A stretch of 13,708 nucleotides of DNA from Verrucomicrobiota bacterium (lineage in GTDB: Bacteria; Verrucomicrobiota; Verrucomicrobiia; Limisphaerales; J093), in the NCBI GenBank assembly GCA_003695015.1, contig RFJD01000577.1:1-13708 (forward strand). Reading direction: 5' to 3'. Made by a program: the position numbers and the translations under genes. The number at the start of each line of letters is the position of its first letter. The stretch's first letter is position 1. Below the pieces are notes generated by a model, which searched no databases, was not told the origin of the DNA, and worked only from the letters and a program-made list of their open reading frames with translations. Of the stretch, positions 1 through 5,171 are shown in pieces.

Positions 1-18
1 AGCTTAATGACATGCAGA

Positions 19-41
19 TGGTTTCCGTCCCTGGGCACCAT
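19..41 (+). repeat. Left copy of tRNA-Phe-3'-end-like direct repeat (att-like)
   Basis: This 23-bp sequence is identical to 11446-11468 in the same orientation. Its core, TTCCGTCCCTGGGCACCAT preceded by TGGT, reads like the last bases of an alphaproteobacterial tRNA-Phe gene: 3' T-arm, acceptor strand CCTGGGC, discriminator A, then CCA. The rest of a tRNA is absent: no anticodon arm lies upstream, and the T-loop bases CGA are missing. Integrating elements commonly leave such 3'-end fragments as attL or attR. The repeat is seen directly; the tRNA resemblance comes from family knowledge and the att role is inferred. Confidence 0.6.
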
Positions 42-59
42 TTTTCTTTCCATCTGTGA

Positions 60-100
60 CGGTCAGGAGATCTGGAATGGAGGCATTCCGGGGCTGACCG
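60..100. repeat. Nested inverted repeat (two-tier hairpin)
   Basis: The outer arms CGGTCAG (60-66) and CTGACCG (94-100) pair perfectly over 7 bp. The inner arms GGAATG (74-79) and CATTCC (84-89) pair over 6 bp around a 4-nt loop. No T-run follows on either strand, so it does not look like an intrinsic terminator. It begins 18 bp after the att-like repeat. It could be a protein-binding site, an element end or a folded RNA; the sequence alone does not say which. Confidence 0.5.
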
Positions 101-264
101 GCAGCGCCGCATGGTGTCGATCACTATAGGCAAGACAAAAAAGTGCGGGCTGCGTTCTGCCGCTGCGGGGGTTCGCCGAACACGAACCCGATCGTCCTTG
201 GCATCCGTGCGGCAGGCGGCAATACGCCGAGCATGCAATCAGGGATCTGGAATGTCTCGGCCCG

Positions 265-750
265 TCATGGGTTCAACCACCAGTAGGCCGCATTGAGGAT
301 GGCGGCGAAGGTCACCCAGCCGAGATATGGAAGCAACAGCAGGGCGGCGAGCCGCTCGAGCCGCCAGGATAGCGCGATCAGCACCGCGATCGTCGCACCA
401 AGCAGCAGGACCACGACGAGAGCCGCGAACAGGTCGTGGGCGCCGAAGAAAGCCGGCGTCCACAGCGCGTTCAGGACCATCTGCAGCGACCATAAGCCGA
501 CCGCCAGCCCACCCCGCGGTCCGCCCAGGTGGCGCGCAAGGCGCGCTCCGGCCAGGGCGATGAGAACGTAGAGCACCGTCCATACCGGTCCGAAGATCCA
601 GCTCGGGGGCCGGAAGGCCGGAGCCGTGAGGCTTTGGTACCAGGGACCGTCCGCCGGAAACAGACTGCCCGAGGCGGCGGCTGCCGCCGCGGCGGCAAAG
701 AACGGGATCGCGACTACAAAAAAGGTCTTTTCGGTACGCGCGTCGGTCAT
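265..750 (-). CDS. tspO: TspO/MBR family tryptophan-rich membrane protein
   Basis: A 161-residue protein of typical TspO length with about five hydrophobic helices (near residues 9-28, 52-72, 83-102, 107-127 and 133-155). The family signature PPSWIFGPVWTVLY lies at 48-61, and the C-terminal helix ends with NAAYWWLNP. TspO proteins bind porphyrins and related tetrapyrroles in the membrane; in Rhodobacter TspO modulates pigment gene expression. The start is supported by GGAAG about 9 nt upstream. It is the last gene of a minus-strand run phr-SDR-tspO, 22 nt after the SDR stop, so it is probably co-transcribed. Because porphyrins photosensitise singlet oxygen, placement in a photo-oxidative stress locus makes sense. 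The family call is firm; the role in this regulon is inferred. Confidence 0.93.
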   Translation of the reverse strand: MTDARTEKTFFVVAIPFFAAAAAAAASGSLFPADGPWYQSLTAPAFRPPSWIFGPVWTVLYVLIALAGARLARHLGGPRGGLAVGLWSLQMVLNALWTPAFFGAHDLFAALVVVLLLGATIAVLIALSWRLERLAALLLLPYLGWVTFAAILNAAYWWLNP

Positions 751-772
751 GGCTGAGGCTTCCTTTTCTCCG

Positions 773-1489
773 TCACGGCTTGATGGGCTTGCCCGCCCAA
801 TCGAAGATTCCGCCGCTGTCGGCCGCGGTAAGAGTCTCCAGCACCGCCAGCAGATTGCGCGCGGCCTCGGCCGGTGTGAACGCCTGATCGGCCCGTCCCC
901 CCTTGAGGAAGGGCATGGCGAGCTTTGTGCTCACGGTGCCGGGATGCAGGGCCACGATGATCGCCTCGGGATGGGTGCGCCGGAGCTCGATGGCATAGCA
1001 GCGCACCAGCATGTGCAGGGCCGCCTTGGACGCCCGATAGGCATGCCAGCCGCCGAGCCGGTTGTCCGAGATCGACCCGAGCCGCGCGCCAAGAAACGCG
1101 ACCCGCACCGGACGGTCCCGGGGCAACCGCCAAAGCAGGTTGCCAGCCAGCAGCGCCGGCCCGATCACATTGATGCGCATGGCGGTCTCGAAGGCTTCGC
1201 GCGTCTGCTGGCGCAGACTGCGTTCGGGCTTCAGCCCACGCCCCAGGTCGTGGAGCCAGCCGGTGGCGACGATGAGACCGTCTAGCGGGGCAAGTGCCTC
1301 GGTGGCCTCTCTGATCGATGCGTCGTCGTCGTAGTCCAGCCTGAGACGTCGGACATGCGCGGGCAGTCCGTCGAGGCGACCGCGCGCGAGCGCCCAGACC
1401 TCGACGCCGGCGCGGGCTGCGAGCTGATCCACCAGCGCCGCGCCGATGCCGCCGCTCGCCCCGGCAATCGCCCATCGGCGAACGCTCAT
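773..1489 (-). CDS. SDR-family oxidoreductase (C-factor-like)
   Basis: A 238-residue classical short-chain dehydrogenase/reductase. The N-terminal dinucleotide-binding glycine motif GASGGIG lies at 10-16, a family Asn at 107 (INV), catalytic-type serines around 139-141, and the Tyr-Lys pair in YRASK at Y151 and K155. The fold is NAD(P)-dependent; the substrate is unknown. The start overlaps the photolyase stop in an ATGA junction and has a strong Shine-Dalgarno (AGGGGG) just upstream, so the two are translationally coupled. The nearest known relatives are the short C-factor (CsgA)-like SDRs, which I recall occurring beside photolyase genes in other proteobacteria. It differs from the second SDR in this window (10263-10991), so it is not a simple local duplicate. 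Confidence 0.9.
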   Translation of the reverse strand: MSVRRWAIAGASGGIGAALVDQLAARAGVEVWALARGRLDGLPAHVRRLRLDYDDDASIREATEALAPLDGLIVATGWLHDLGRGLKPERSLRQQTREAFETAMRINVIGPALLAGNLLWRLPRDRPVRVAFLGARLGSISDNRLGGWHAYRASKAALHMLVRCYAIELRRTHPEAIIVALHPGTVSTKLAMPFLKGGRADQAFTPAEAARNLLAVLETLTAADSGGIFDWAGKPIKP

Positions 1490-2922
1490 GGGGCCCCCTT
1501 TCCGGTTCGGTAGGCCTCGAGCGCCCGCGCGCGCGACTCCGCGAGATCGACGATCGGCGCCGGGTAGTCCCGCGCAGGCCTGAGGCCGGCCGCCTCGCGC
1601 ACGGTCCCGGGCGCCATCCAGGGTGAGCCTATCCAGCGGGCGGGCAGCTTCGCGAGCTCCGGCACGAAGCGACGGATATAGGCGCCGTCGGGATCGAATT
1701 TGCGGGCCTGGGTGACCGGATTGAAGATCCGGAAGTAGGGTGCCGCGTCGGTGCCGCAGTCGGCGACCCACTGCCAGTTGAAGGCGTTCGCGGCGAAGCT
1801 GAAGTCGACAAGGCAGTCCCGGAACCAGCTCTCGCCGGCCCGCCAGTCGATCAGCAGATTCTTGACCAGGAAGGACGCGGCGACCATGCGCACGCGGTTG
1901 TGCATGAATCCCGTCTCCCACAGCTCCCGCATCCCCGCATCGACGAGCGGAATGCCGGTCCGACCACGCTGCCAGGCTGCCAGGAGGTCCGGATCCTGCC
2001 GCCAGGCGAAGGTCCGGAAGGCAGGACGCAGCGGCTCGTCCGCCATCCGCGGGAAATGGAAGAGCAGGTGATGCGCGAACTCGCGCCAGACGAGCTCGGC
2101 CCGGAAGGCGGCGACATCGGCAGCCGGCGCCGCATCCGCCACCGCGTGCCATATGACGTGGGGCGAGATCTCCCCGTGCGCCAGGTGGGGGGACAGCCGG
2201 GAGCCATGCGCGCGGGACGGATAGTCGCGGCCCTTGGCGTAACCGCGCAACTTCTCCGCGACGAAGCGCCGGAGCCGCGCCTGCGCCGCCTCTTCGCCGA
2301 TCGTCCAGTGACGGGCGAGCTTGCGCTCCCAGGCGGCCTCGGCCCGGTCCGGAAGGCGGGGCTCGTCAGGCGCGCGCGGCAGGACCGCAAGCTCCGGCGC
2401 CGGCAGCGGCGGCCGGGGCGGTGGAGCCAGCGCGCGGCAGCGACGGTGGAAGGCCGAAAACACGCGGCAGCAGCCGCCGCCCGGACCAGCCAGCTCCCAA
2501 GGCTCCCACAGCAAAGAGCCGTTCTCCGTCCGGACCGCAATCCCTTCCGCCTGAAGCGCGGCCGCGATCGCCTCGTCCCGCTTCGCGATCCAGGGTTCCG
2601 CGGCGCGCGACCAGGTCACGAGCGTGGCGCCATGACGCGCGGCCAAGGCGGGCAGCAAACGGGCGACGTCGCCGCGCAAGACCCGCAGATGCCCGCCGAG
2701 CGCCTTATCGAGGGCGGCCAGCGAGTGGTGACGCCACCAGGCATAGGCCGCACCCGGGGCATGCTCGTCAGGGCGGTCCGGGTCATCGATCACGACAGGC
2801 AGCACGCGCCCGTGGCGCGCCGCGGCGGTGAGCGCGGGGTTGTCCGCAAGACGCAGATCGCGACGAAACCAGTGGATCGCGACGGGCGCATGCGGTGCGG
2901 CTGCGGGGTGAGAGCCGCTCAT
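1486..2922 (-). CDS. phrB: Deoxyribodipyrimidine photolyase (class I, FAD-dependent)
   Basis: A 478-residue DNA photolyase/cryptochrome-family protein of normal length. It repairs UV-induced cyclobutane pyrimidine dimers using light and reduced FAD. The N-terminal photolyase domain opens with HWFRRDLRLADNPAL (17-31). FAD-domain motifs follow: SRLSPHLAHGEISP (241-254), ELVWREFAHH (276-285), TGFMHNRVRM (337-346) and the C-terminal NWQWVADCGTDAAPYF (382-397). I chose the start at 2922 because GGAG sits 9 nt upstream and the N-terminus then matches the family; a longer frame upstream lies within the terminator region. The photolyase gene phrA is a known RpoE target in Rhodobacter sphaeroides, which suits this locus. 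It begins only about 18 nt after an intrinsic terminator. A cryptochrome-type paralog cannot be fully excluded. Confidence 0.95.
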   Translation of the reverse strand: MSGSHPAAAPHAPVAIHWFRRDLRLADNPALTAAARHGRVLPVVIDDPDRPDEHAPGAAYAWWRHHSLAALDKALGGHLRVLRGDVARLLPALAARHGATLVTWSRAAEPWIAKRDEAIAAALQAEGIAVRTENGSLLWEPWELAGPGGGCCRVFSAFHRRCRALAPPPRPPLPAPELAVLPRAPDEPRLPDRAEAAWERKLARHWTIGEEAAQARLRRFVAEKLRGYAKGRDYPSRAHGSRLSPHLAHGEISPHVIWHAVADAAPAADVAAFRAELVWREFAHHLLFHFPRMADEPLRPAFRTFAWRQDPDLLAAWQRGRTGIPLVDAGMRELWETGFMHNRVRMVAASFLVKNLLIDWRAGESWFRDCLVDFSFAANAFNWQWVADCGTDAAPYFRIFNPVTQARKFDPDGAYIRRFVPELAKLPARWIGSPWMAPGTVREAAGLRPARDYPAPIVDLAESRARALEAYRTGKGAP

Positions 2923-2939
2923 GGCACGGACTCCGGCGC

Positions 2940-2977
2940 AAAAAAGAAGGCGGCCCGGACCGCGAAGGCCCGGGCCG
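2940..2977 (-). terminator. Intrinsic terminator after the fasciclin gene
   Basis: Read on the minus strand, an 8-bp perfect stem CGGCCCGG/CCGGGCCG (2951-2958 with 2970-2977, loop of 11 nt) is followed by CCTTCTTTTTTGC. This is a classic GC-rich hairpin plus U-tract. It lies about 50 nt after the fasciclin stop codon and ends roughly 18 nt before the photolyase start, so it should end or attenuate fasciclin transcripts before phr. Confidence 0.8.
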
Positions 2978-3025
2978 AGGTAGCGCCACAACCGGAGGAT
3001 CGCGGCTTGAGGGGGAGAGAGGTCA

Positions 3026-3550
3026 TCACGGGCAGGCGCGTTCGCTGCCGGGCAGCAGAACCTTGTCGATCACGTGGATGACGCCGTTGTCGGCCTCGAT
3101 GTCGGCGATCACGACCCGTGCCGGCGATCCCGACCCGTCGGCGACCGAAACCGCGGAGCCTTCGCGGGTCACGCACAGGACAGCCCCCTCGAGCAGAGGG
3201 GTCACGGCGGTCGTTCCGGCCGGGATGTCACCGGAACGGATGGCGCCCGATGCAACGTGATAGAGAAGAATATTCGTGAGCTGGTCGCGGTTCTGCGGCT
3301 GCAGGAGGGAGTCGAGCGTCCCCTCCGGCAGCGCGGCGAACGCCTGGTTCGTCGGCGCGAAAACGGTGAAAGGACCGTCGGCCGACAGCGCCTCGCTCAA
3401 GCCCGCGGCCTTGATCGCGGTCCCGAGGGTCGAGAAGCGGGCATCAGCGGCAGCCGTCTCGACGACGGTGGCGGCGGATGCCGAGCCGATGGCTCCGGCC
3501 ACCAGCAGAGGCGCGAGCGCACGGGTCATCCATGTCTTGATGGCAATCAT
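3026..3550 (-). CDS. Secreted fasciclin (FAS1) domain protein
   Basis: A 174-residue single FAS1-domain protein with a Sec signal peptide: positive N-terminus, hydrophobic stretch 10-24, likely cleavage after the alanines at 24-27. The H1-like motif is FTVFAPTNQAF (61-71), LLYHV follows at 95-99, and the H2-like motif is IHVIDKVLLP (158-167). FAS1 domains act in cell-surface adhesion and matrix contacts; the bacterial ligand is usually unknown. Two cysteines (126 and 173) could form a disulphide after export. A good ribosome binding site (AAGGAG, 8 nt spacing) supports the start. A predicted RpoE-type promoter lies directly upstream and an intrinsic terminator downstream, so it can be its own transcription unit within the stress regulon. 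Domain and export calls are strong; its job in singlet-oxygen defence is unknown. Confidence 0.93.
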   Translation of the reverse strand: MIAIKTWMTRALAPLLVAGAIGSASAATVVETAAADARFSTLGTAIKAAGLSEALSADGPFTVFAPTNQAFAALPEGTLDSLLQPQNRDQLTNILLYHVASGAIRSGDIPAGTTAVTPLLEGAVLCVTREGSAVSVADGSGSPARVVIADIEADNGVIHVIDKVLLPGSERACP

Positions 3551-3580
3551 GAAGGGCGTCTCCTTTCTGTTCGGACACCC

Positions 3581-3610
3581 CTTCTACGCACGGGGCGGCT
3601 CTCCGGATCA
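3581..3610 (-). promoter_or_regulatory. Predicted RpoE-type (ECF) promoter of the fasciclin gene
   Basis: On the minus strand: -35 TGATCC (3610-3605), an 18-nt spacer ending in GCG, then -10 TAGAAG (3586-3581). It matches the two other sites here in -35 hexamer, spacer length and the GCG-TA junction, and shares GTGATCCGGA with the rpoE promoter. It lies between the chrR stop and the fasciclin ribosome binding site, giving a short leader of roughly 25 nt. Based on R. sphaeroides RpoE promoters, which use a TGATC-type -35. Confidence 0.65.
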
Positions 3611-3630
3611 CATGTCGTCTTCAGATCCGG
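3603..3630. repeat. Perfect 7-bp inverted repeat over the chrR stop
   Basis: CCGGATC (3603-3609) and GATCCGG (3624-3630) form perfect arms with a 14-nt loop containing the chrR stop codon. One arm overlaps the -35 hexamer of the fasciclin promoter. It may be a weak hairpin at the end of the rpoE-chrR message or a binding site. No T-run follows on the minus strand. Confidence 0.45.
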
Positions 3631-4274
3631 AACAGCGGCTGGAGCAGCCGCGGGACGATGCCCGAAAACCGCAGCGGCGCGTCGGTCGCCGCAAGGCAGA
3701 TGCAGGCTTCCCCCGGGTCGGCGGTCGGCGTGTGTTCCAGACGCGCGTCAGCAACCTCGACATCGCCGACGGAAAAATGGCCCGTCTCGTCGTGGAACCC
3801 CCCCTGAAGGACGAGGGTGAACTCCGTCCCGCGATGGGTGTGGCGGGGCACCGGCCGACCGGCCGGGACGCTGAGCAGCCGCAGCGATCCGCCCGGCCCG
3901 TGGTGCAGCAGCGCCTGCCGGATGCCGCTGCCGAGATGCCACCAGCGCGGCGGACGGCCCTTGAGCGCCATCATCACCGGACCGGGGTAGATCCCCGACG
4001 GGCGCGCCCCATCCTCCACCTGCCGATCCTGCGGTGCGGCGGGTTCCTCGAGGCGCGCCAGCAGCCGGGGCAGCAGATCTTCCGAGACCGCCGCCGGCGC
4101 CGCCTCCTCGAGCAGGAGGCCGGCCGCCGCTTCATGCGCCGCCAACTGGTCGCGGCAGTCGCGGCACAGAGAAACATGCGCGGCGGCAAGCACCGAGAAC
4201 GCGTAGCTCAGCCGGCCGGCGGCGTACTGGGCCAGCATGGCGGGGGGCAGGTGATGGGTGACCTTGCGGCTCAT
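3621..4274 (-). CDS. chrR: ChrR-type anti-sigma factor (zinc-binding, cupin)
   Basis: A 217-residue ChrR-family anti-sigma factor that holds its ECF sigma factor inactive in the cytoplasm until singlet oxygen triggers its release or turnover. The N-terminal anti-sigma domain has the zinc-site pattern: His7 or His8, then H33-x3-C37-x2-C40. The C-terminal cupin domain has HTH at 145-147, Glu151 and His181. These fit the H141/H143/E147/H177 metal ligands of R. sphaeroides ChrR with a constant +4 offset, so both metal sites look intact. LEHTP and CICLAATDAPLRF in the cupin are typical of the family. The start overlaps the rpoE stop as ATGA, giving coupled, near-equal synthesis of sigma and anti-sigma. 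Length and architecture are normal for the family, and I see no lesion. Confidence 0.95.
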   Translation of the reverse strand: MSRKVTHHLPPAMLAQYAAGRLSYAFSVLAAAHVSLCRDCRDQLAAHEAAAGLLLEEAAPAAVSEDLLPRLLARLEEPAAPQDRQVEDGARPSGIYPGPVMMALKGRPPRWWHLGSGIRQALLHHGPGGSLRLLSVPAGRPVPRHTHRGTEFTLVLQGGFHDETGHFSVGDVEVADARLEHTPTADPGEACICLAATDAPLRFSGIVPRLLQPLFRI

Positions 4275-4849
4275 GGCTTGGCGCTATTCTCAAGCAGCCG
4301 GCGCAGACGGCCCATCGCGAGCCTGATGCGCGACTTGACGGTGCCGAGTGGCAACCCCTTCGCGCGCGCGATGTCGCCGTGGGAGAGGCCGTCGAGATAT
4401 GCACTCTCGAGCACGGCCCGCTGTTCGGCCGGCAGCTGTCGCAGGGCCGCGCGCAGGCGGTGTACCTGTTCCGCCAGCGCAACGCTGGCGAAGGCGTCCT
4501 TCTCCTGTTCCTCGCGGCCGGCATCATCCGGCAGGGGCCGCGTCTCGCGCCGGAAAATGTCGATCTGGCGATTGCGCGCGATCCGGTAGATCCACGCCGA
4601 CGCCGTAGCGCGCGCGGGATCGAACTGGGCCGCCTTGCGCCAGACCGTGAGCATCGTGTCCTGGACGACGTCCTCGGCGAGTGCGTCGCCGGCTCCGCCA
4701 CGCAGCAGCATGGCCTTCAGCCGCGGGGCATAGAAGGCGAACAGCGCGGCGAAAGCGGCACGATCCCTGCGGTCGCGGACCGCGAGCAGGAGACGGGTCT
4801 GGCTGTCCAATGCCGTTCCGCGCTCGTCCGCGCTCTGGGCGCCGTCCAT
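4271..4849 (-). CDS. rpoE: ECF sigma factor, RpoE of the ChrR-controlled (singlet-oxygen) type
   Basis: A 192-residue ECF sigma factor. Region 2 spans about residues 28-100, with EDVVQDTMLTVW at 59-70 and the -10-recognition stretch ASAWIYRIARNRQIDIFRR at 83-101. Region 4 spans about 132-185, with the helix-turn-helix segment GLPLGTVKSRIRLA at 165-178. It directs RNA polymerase to stress promoters and is inhibited by the adjacent, overlapping ChrR. I chose the ATG at 4849 (GGA about 8 nt upstream) because it gives the family's usual short N-terminus. The frame stays open to 5032, with another possible start at 4909 (AAGG upstream); a start near 5032 would lie inside the predicted promoter. 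A TGATCC-N18-TATGTC site upstream suggests autoregulation. Identity is firm; the exact start is less sure. Confidence 0.92.
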   Translation of the reverse strand: MDGAQSADERGTALDSQTRLLLAVRDRRDRAAFAALFAFYAPRLKAMLLRGGAGDALAEDVVQDTMLTVWRKAAQFDPARATASAWIYRIARNRQIDIFRRETRPLPDDAGREEQEKDAFASVALAEQVHRLRAALRQLPAEQRAVLESAYLDGLSHGDIARAKGLPLGTVKSRIRLAMGRLRRLLENSAKP

Positions 4850-4949
4850 TGCCCTGTTCCGTTGCGCTCCCGCATGGGCGACCGGAGGCCGTGCGGACCC
4901 CCTGCGCATACCGTAGCCTTGAGGAAAAGGCAGCACAACACCTGCGCCC

Positions 4950-4980
4950 GCCTCCCGGCCGGATTGTCCGGCCCAGAGGC
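4950..4980 (-). promoter_or_regulatory. Strong hairpin in the predicted rpoE leader
   Basis: The arms GCCTC/GAGGC (5 bp), a 2x2 internal loop, then GGCCGGA/TCCGGCC (7 bp) enclose a 3-nt loop. With the predicted promoter at 5028-5057 and a start at 4849 or 4909, it falls inside an untranslated leader of up to about 170 nt. No U-run follows, so it is not an intrinsic terminator. It could affect mRNA stability or translation, or be a dyad binding site. Confidence 0.5.
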
Positions 4981-5027
4981 GTGGCGCCGTCTCGCTGTCA
5001 TGAATCGGGCCCGCGTTTGTCATGCCC

Positions 5028-5057
5028 GACATACGCGCGGGCGGGCGGTCCGGATCA
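5028..5057 (-). promoter_or_regulatory. Predicted RpoE-type autoregulatory promoter of rpoE-chrR
   Basis: On the minus strand: -35 TGATCC (5057-5052), 18-nt spacer ending GCG, -10 TATGTC (5033-5028). It has the same -35 and spacer as the fasciclin and ufa-type operon sites. ECF sigma factors usually drive their own operon, and R. sphaeroides rpoE does. The -10 (TATGTC rather than TAAG-like) is the weakest of the three. Confidence 0.6.
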
Positions 5058-5095
5058 CTTCCGCCTTGCTGTCGAGGAAAAAATCGCCGGCACCC

Positions 5096-5125
5096 TGATC
5101 CGTCGCGCGCCGTGAAGCGTAAGCA
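5096..5125 (+). promoter_or_regulatory. Predicted RpoE-type promoter of the lipid-modification operon
   Basis: -35 TGATCC (5096-5101), an 18-nt spacer ending GCG, then -10 TAAGCA (5120-5125). The first gene starts at 5172, leaving a leader of about 40 nt. It is divergent from the rpoE promoter, with the two -35 hexamers about 38 bp apart. The homologous operon in R. sphaeroides is transcribed by RpoE. Confidence 0.7.
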
Positions 5126-5157
5126 CTGTGAAGCATTAGGGTGATCGGGTGAAGCGT
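5112..5157 (+). repeat. Three direct repeats GTGAAGCRT at the operon promoter
   Basis: GTGAAGCGT (5112-5120), GTGAAGCAT (5128-5136) and GTGAAGCGT (5149-5157) lie in the same orientation with starts 16 and 21 bp apart. The first runs into the -10 element; the others cover the predicted start site and leader. This could be a binding array for a second regulator. No known consensus is claimed. Confidence 0.5.
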
Positions 5158-5171
5158 CGAAAGATCAACGA

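Larger units (their letters stand above)
1..264. other. Gene-free left edge
   Basis: I see no convincing gene here. The stretch holds the left copy of a 23-bp direct repeat (19-41) and a nested inverted repeat (60-100). The remainder, up to the tspO stop codon, has no recognisable feature. A short reading frame on the plus strand from 111 is rich in Arg and Ser in the way shadow frames of GC-rich DNA are, and it has no clear ribosome binding site. No T-rich terminator is visible downstream of tspO. Confidence 0.5.

Noticed and set aside
19..41. A tRNA gene at either copy of the 23-bp repeat
   Set aside because: Only the 3' end resembles tRNA-Phe. T-loop bases are missing and no anticodon, D-arm or 5' acceptor strand lies upstream.
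121..130. TCACTATAGG, which matches the 3' end of a T7-type phage promoter
   Set aside because: Only the last ten bases match; the upstream part of the consensus is absent and no phage genes are present.
1490..2152. Minus-strand extension of the SDR upstream of 1489
   Set aside because: It is a shadow of the photolyase gene; the added residues are Arg/Ala/Gly-rich and the ATG at 1489 has a strong ribosome binding site and ATGA overlap.
1900..3081. 393-codon plus-strand frame over the photolyase gene
   Set aside because: It is antisense to a complete photolyase with clear motifs; its composition is Arg/Gly/Pro-rich with no family motif.
5142..5165. Second TGATC-type -35 (TGATCG at 5142-5147) before the lipid operon
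   Set aside because: No TA-starting -10 follows at 18 nt, and it would place the start site inside or at the start codon.
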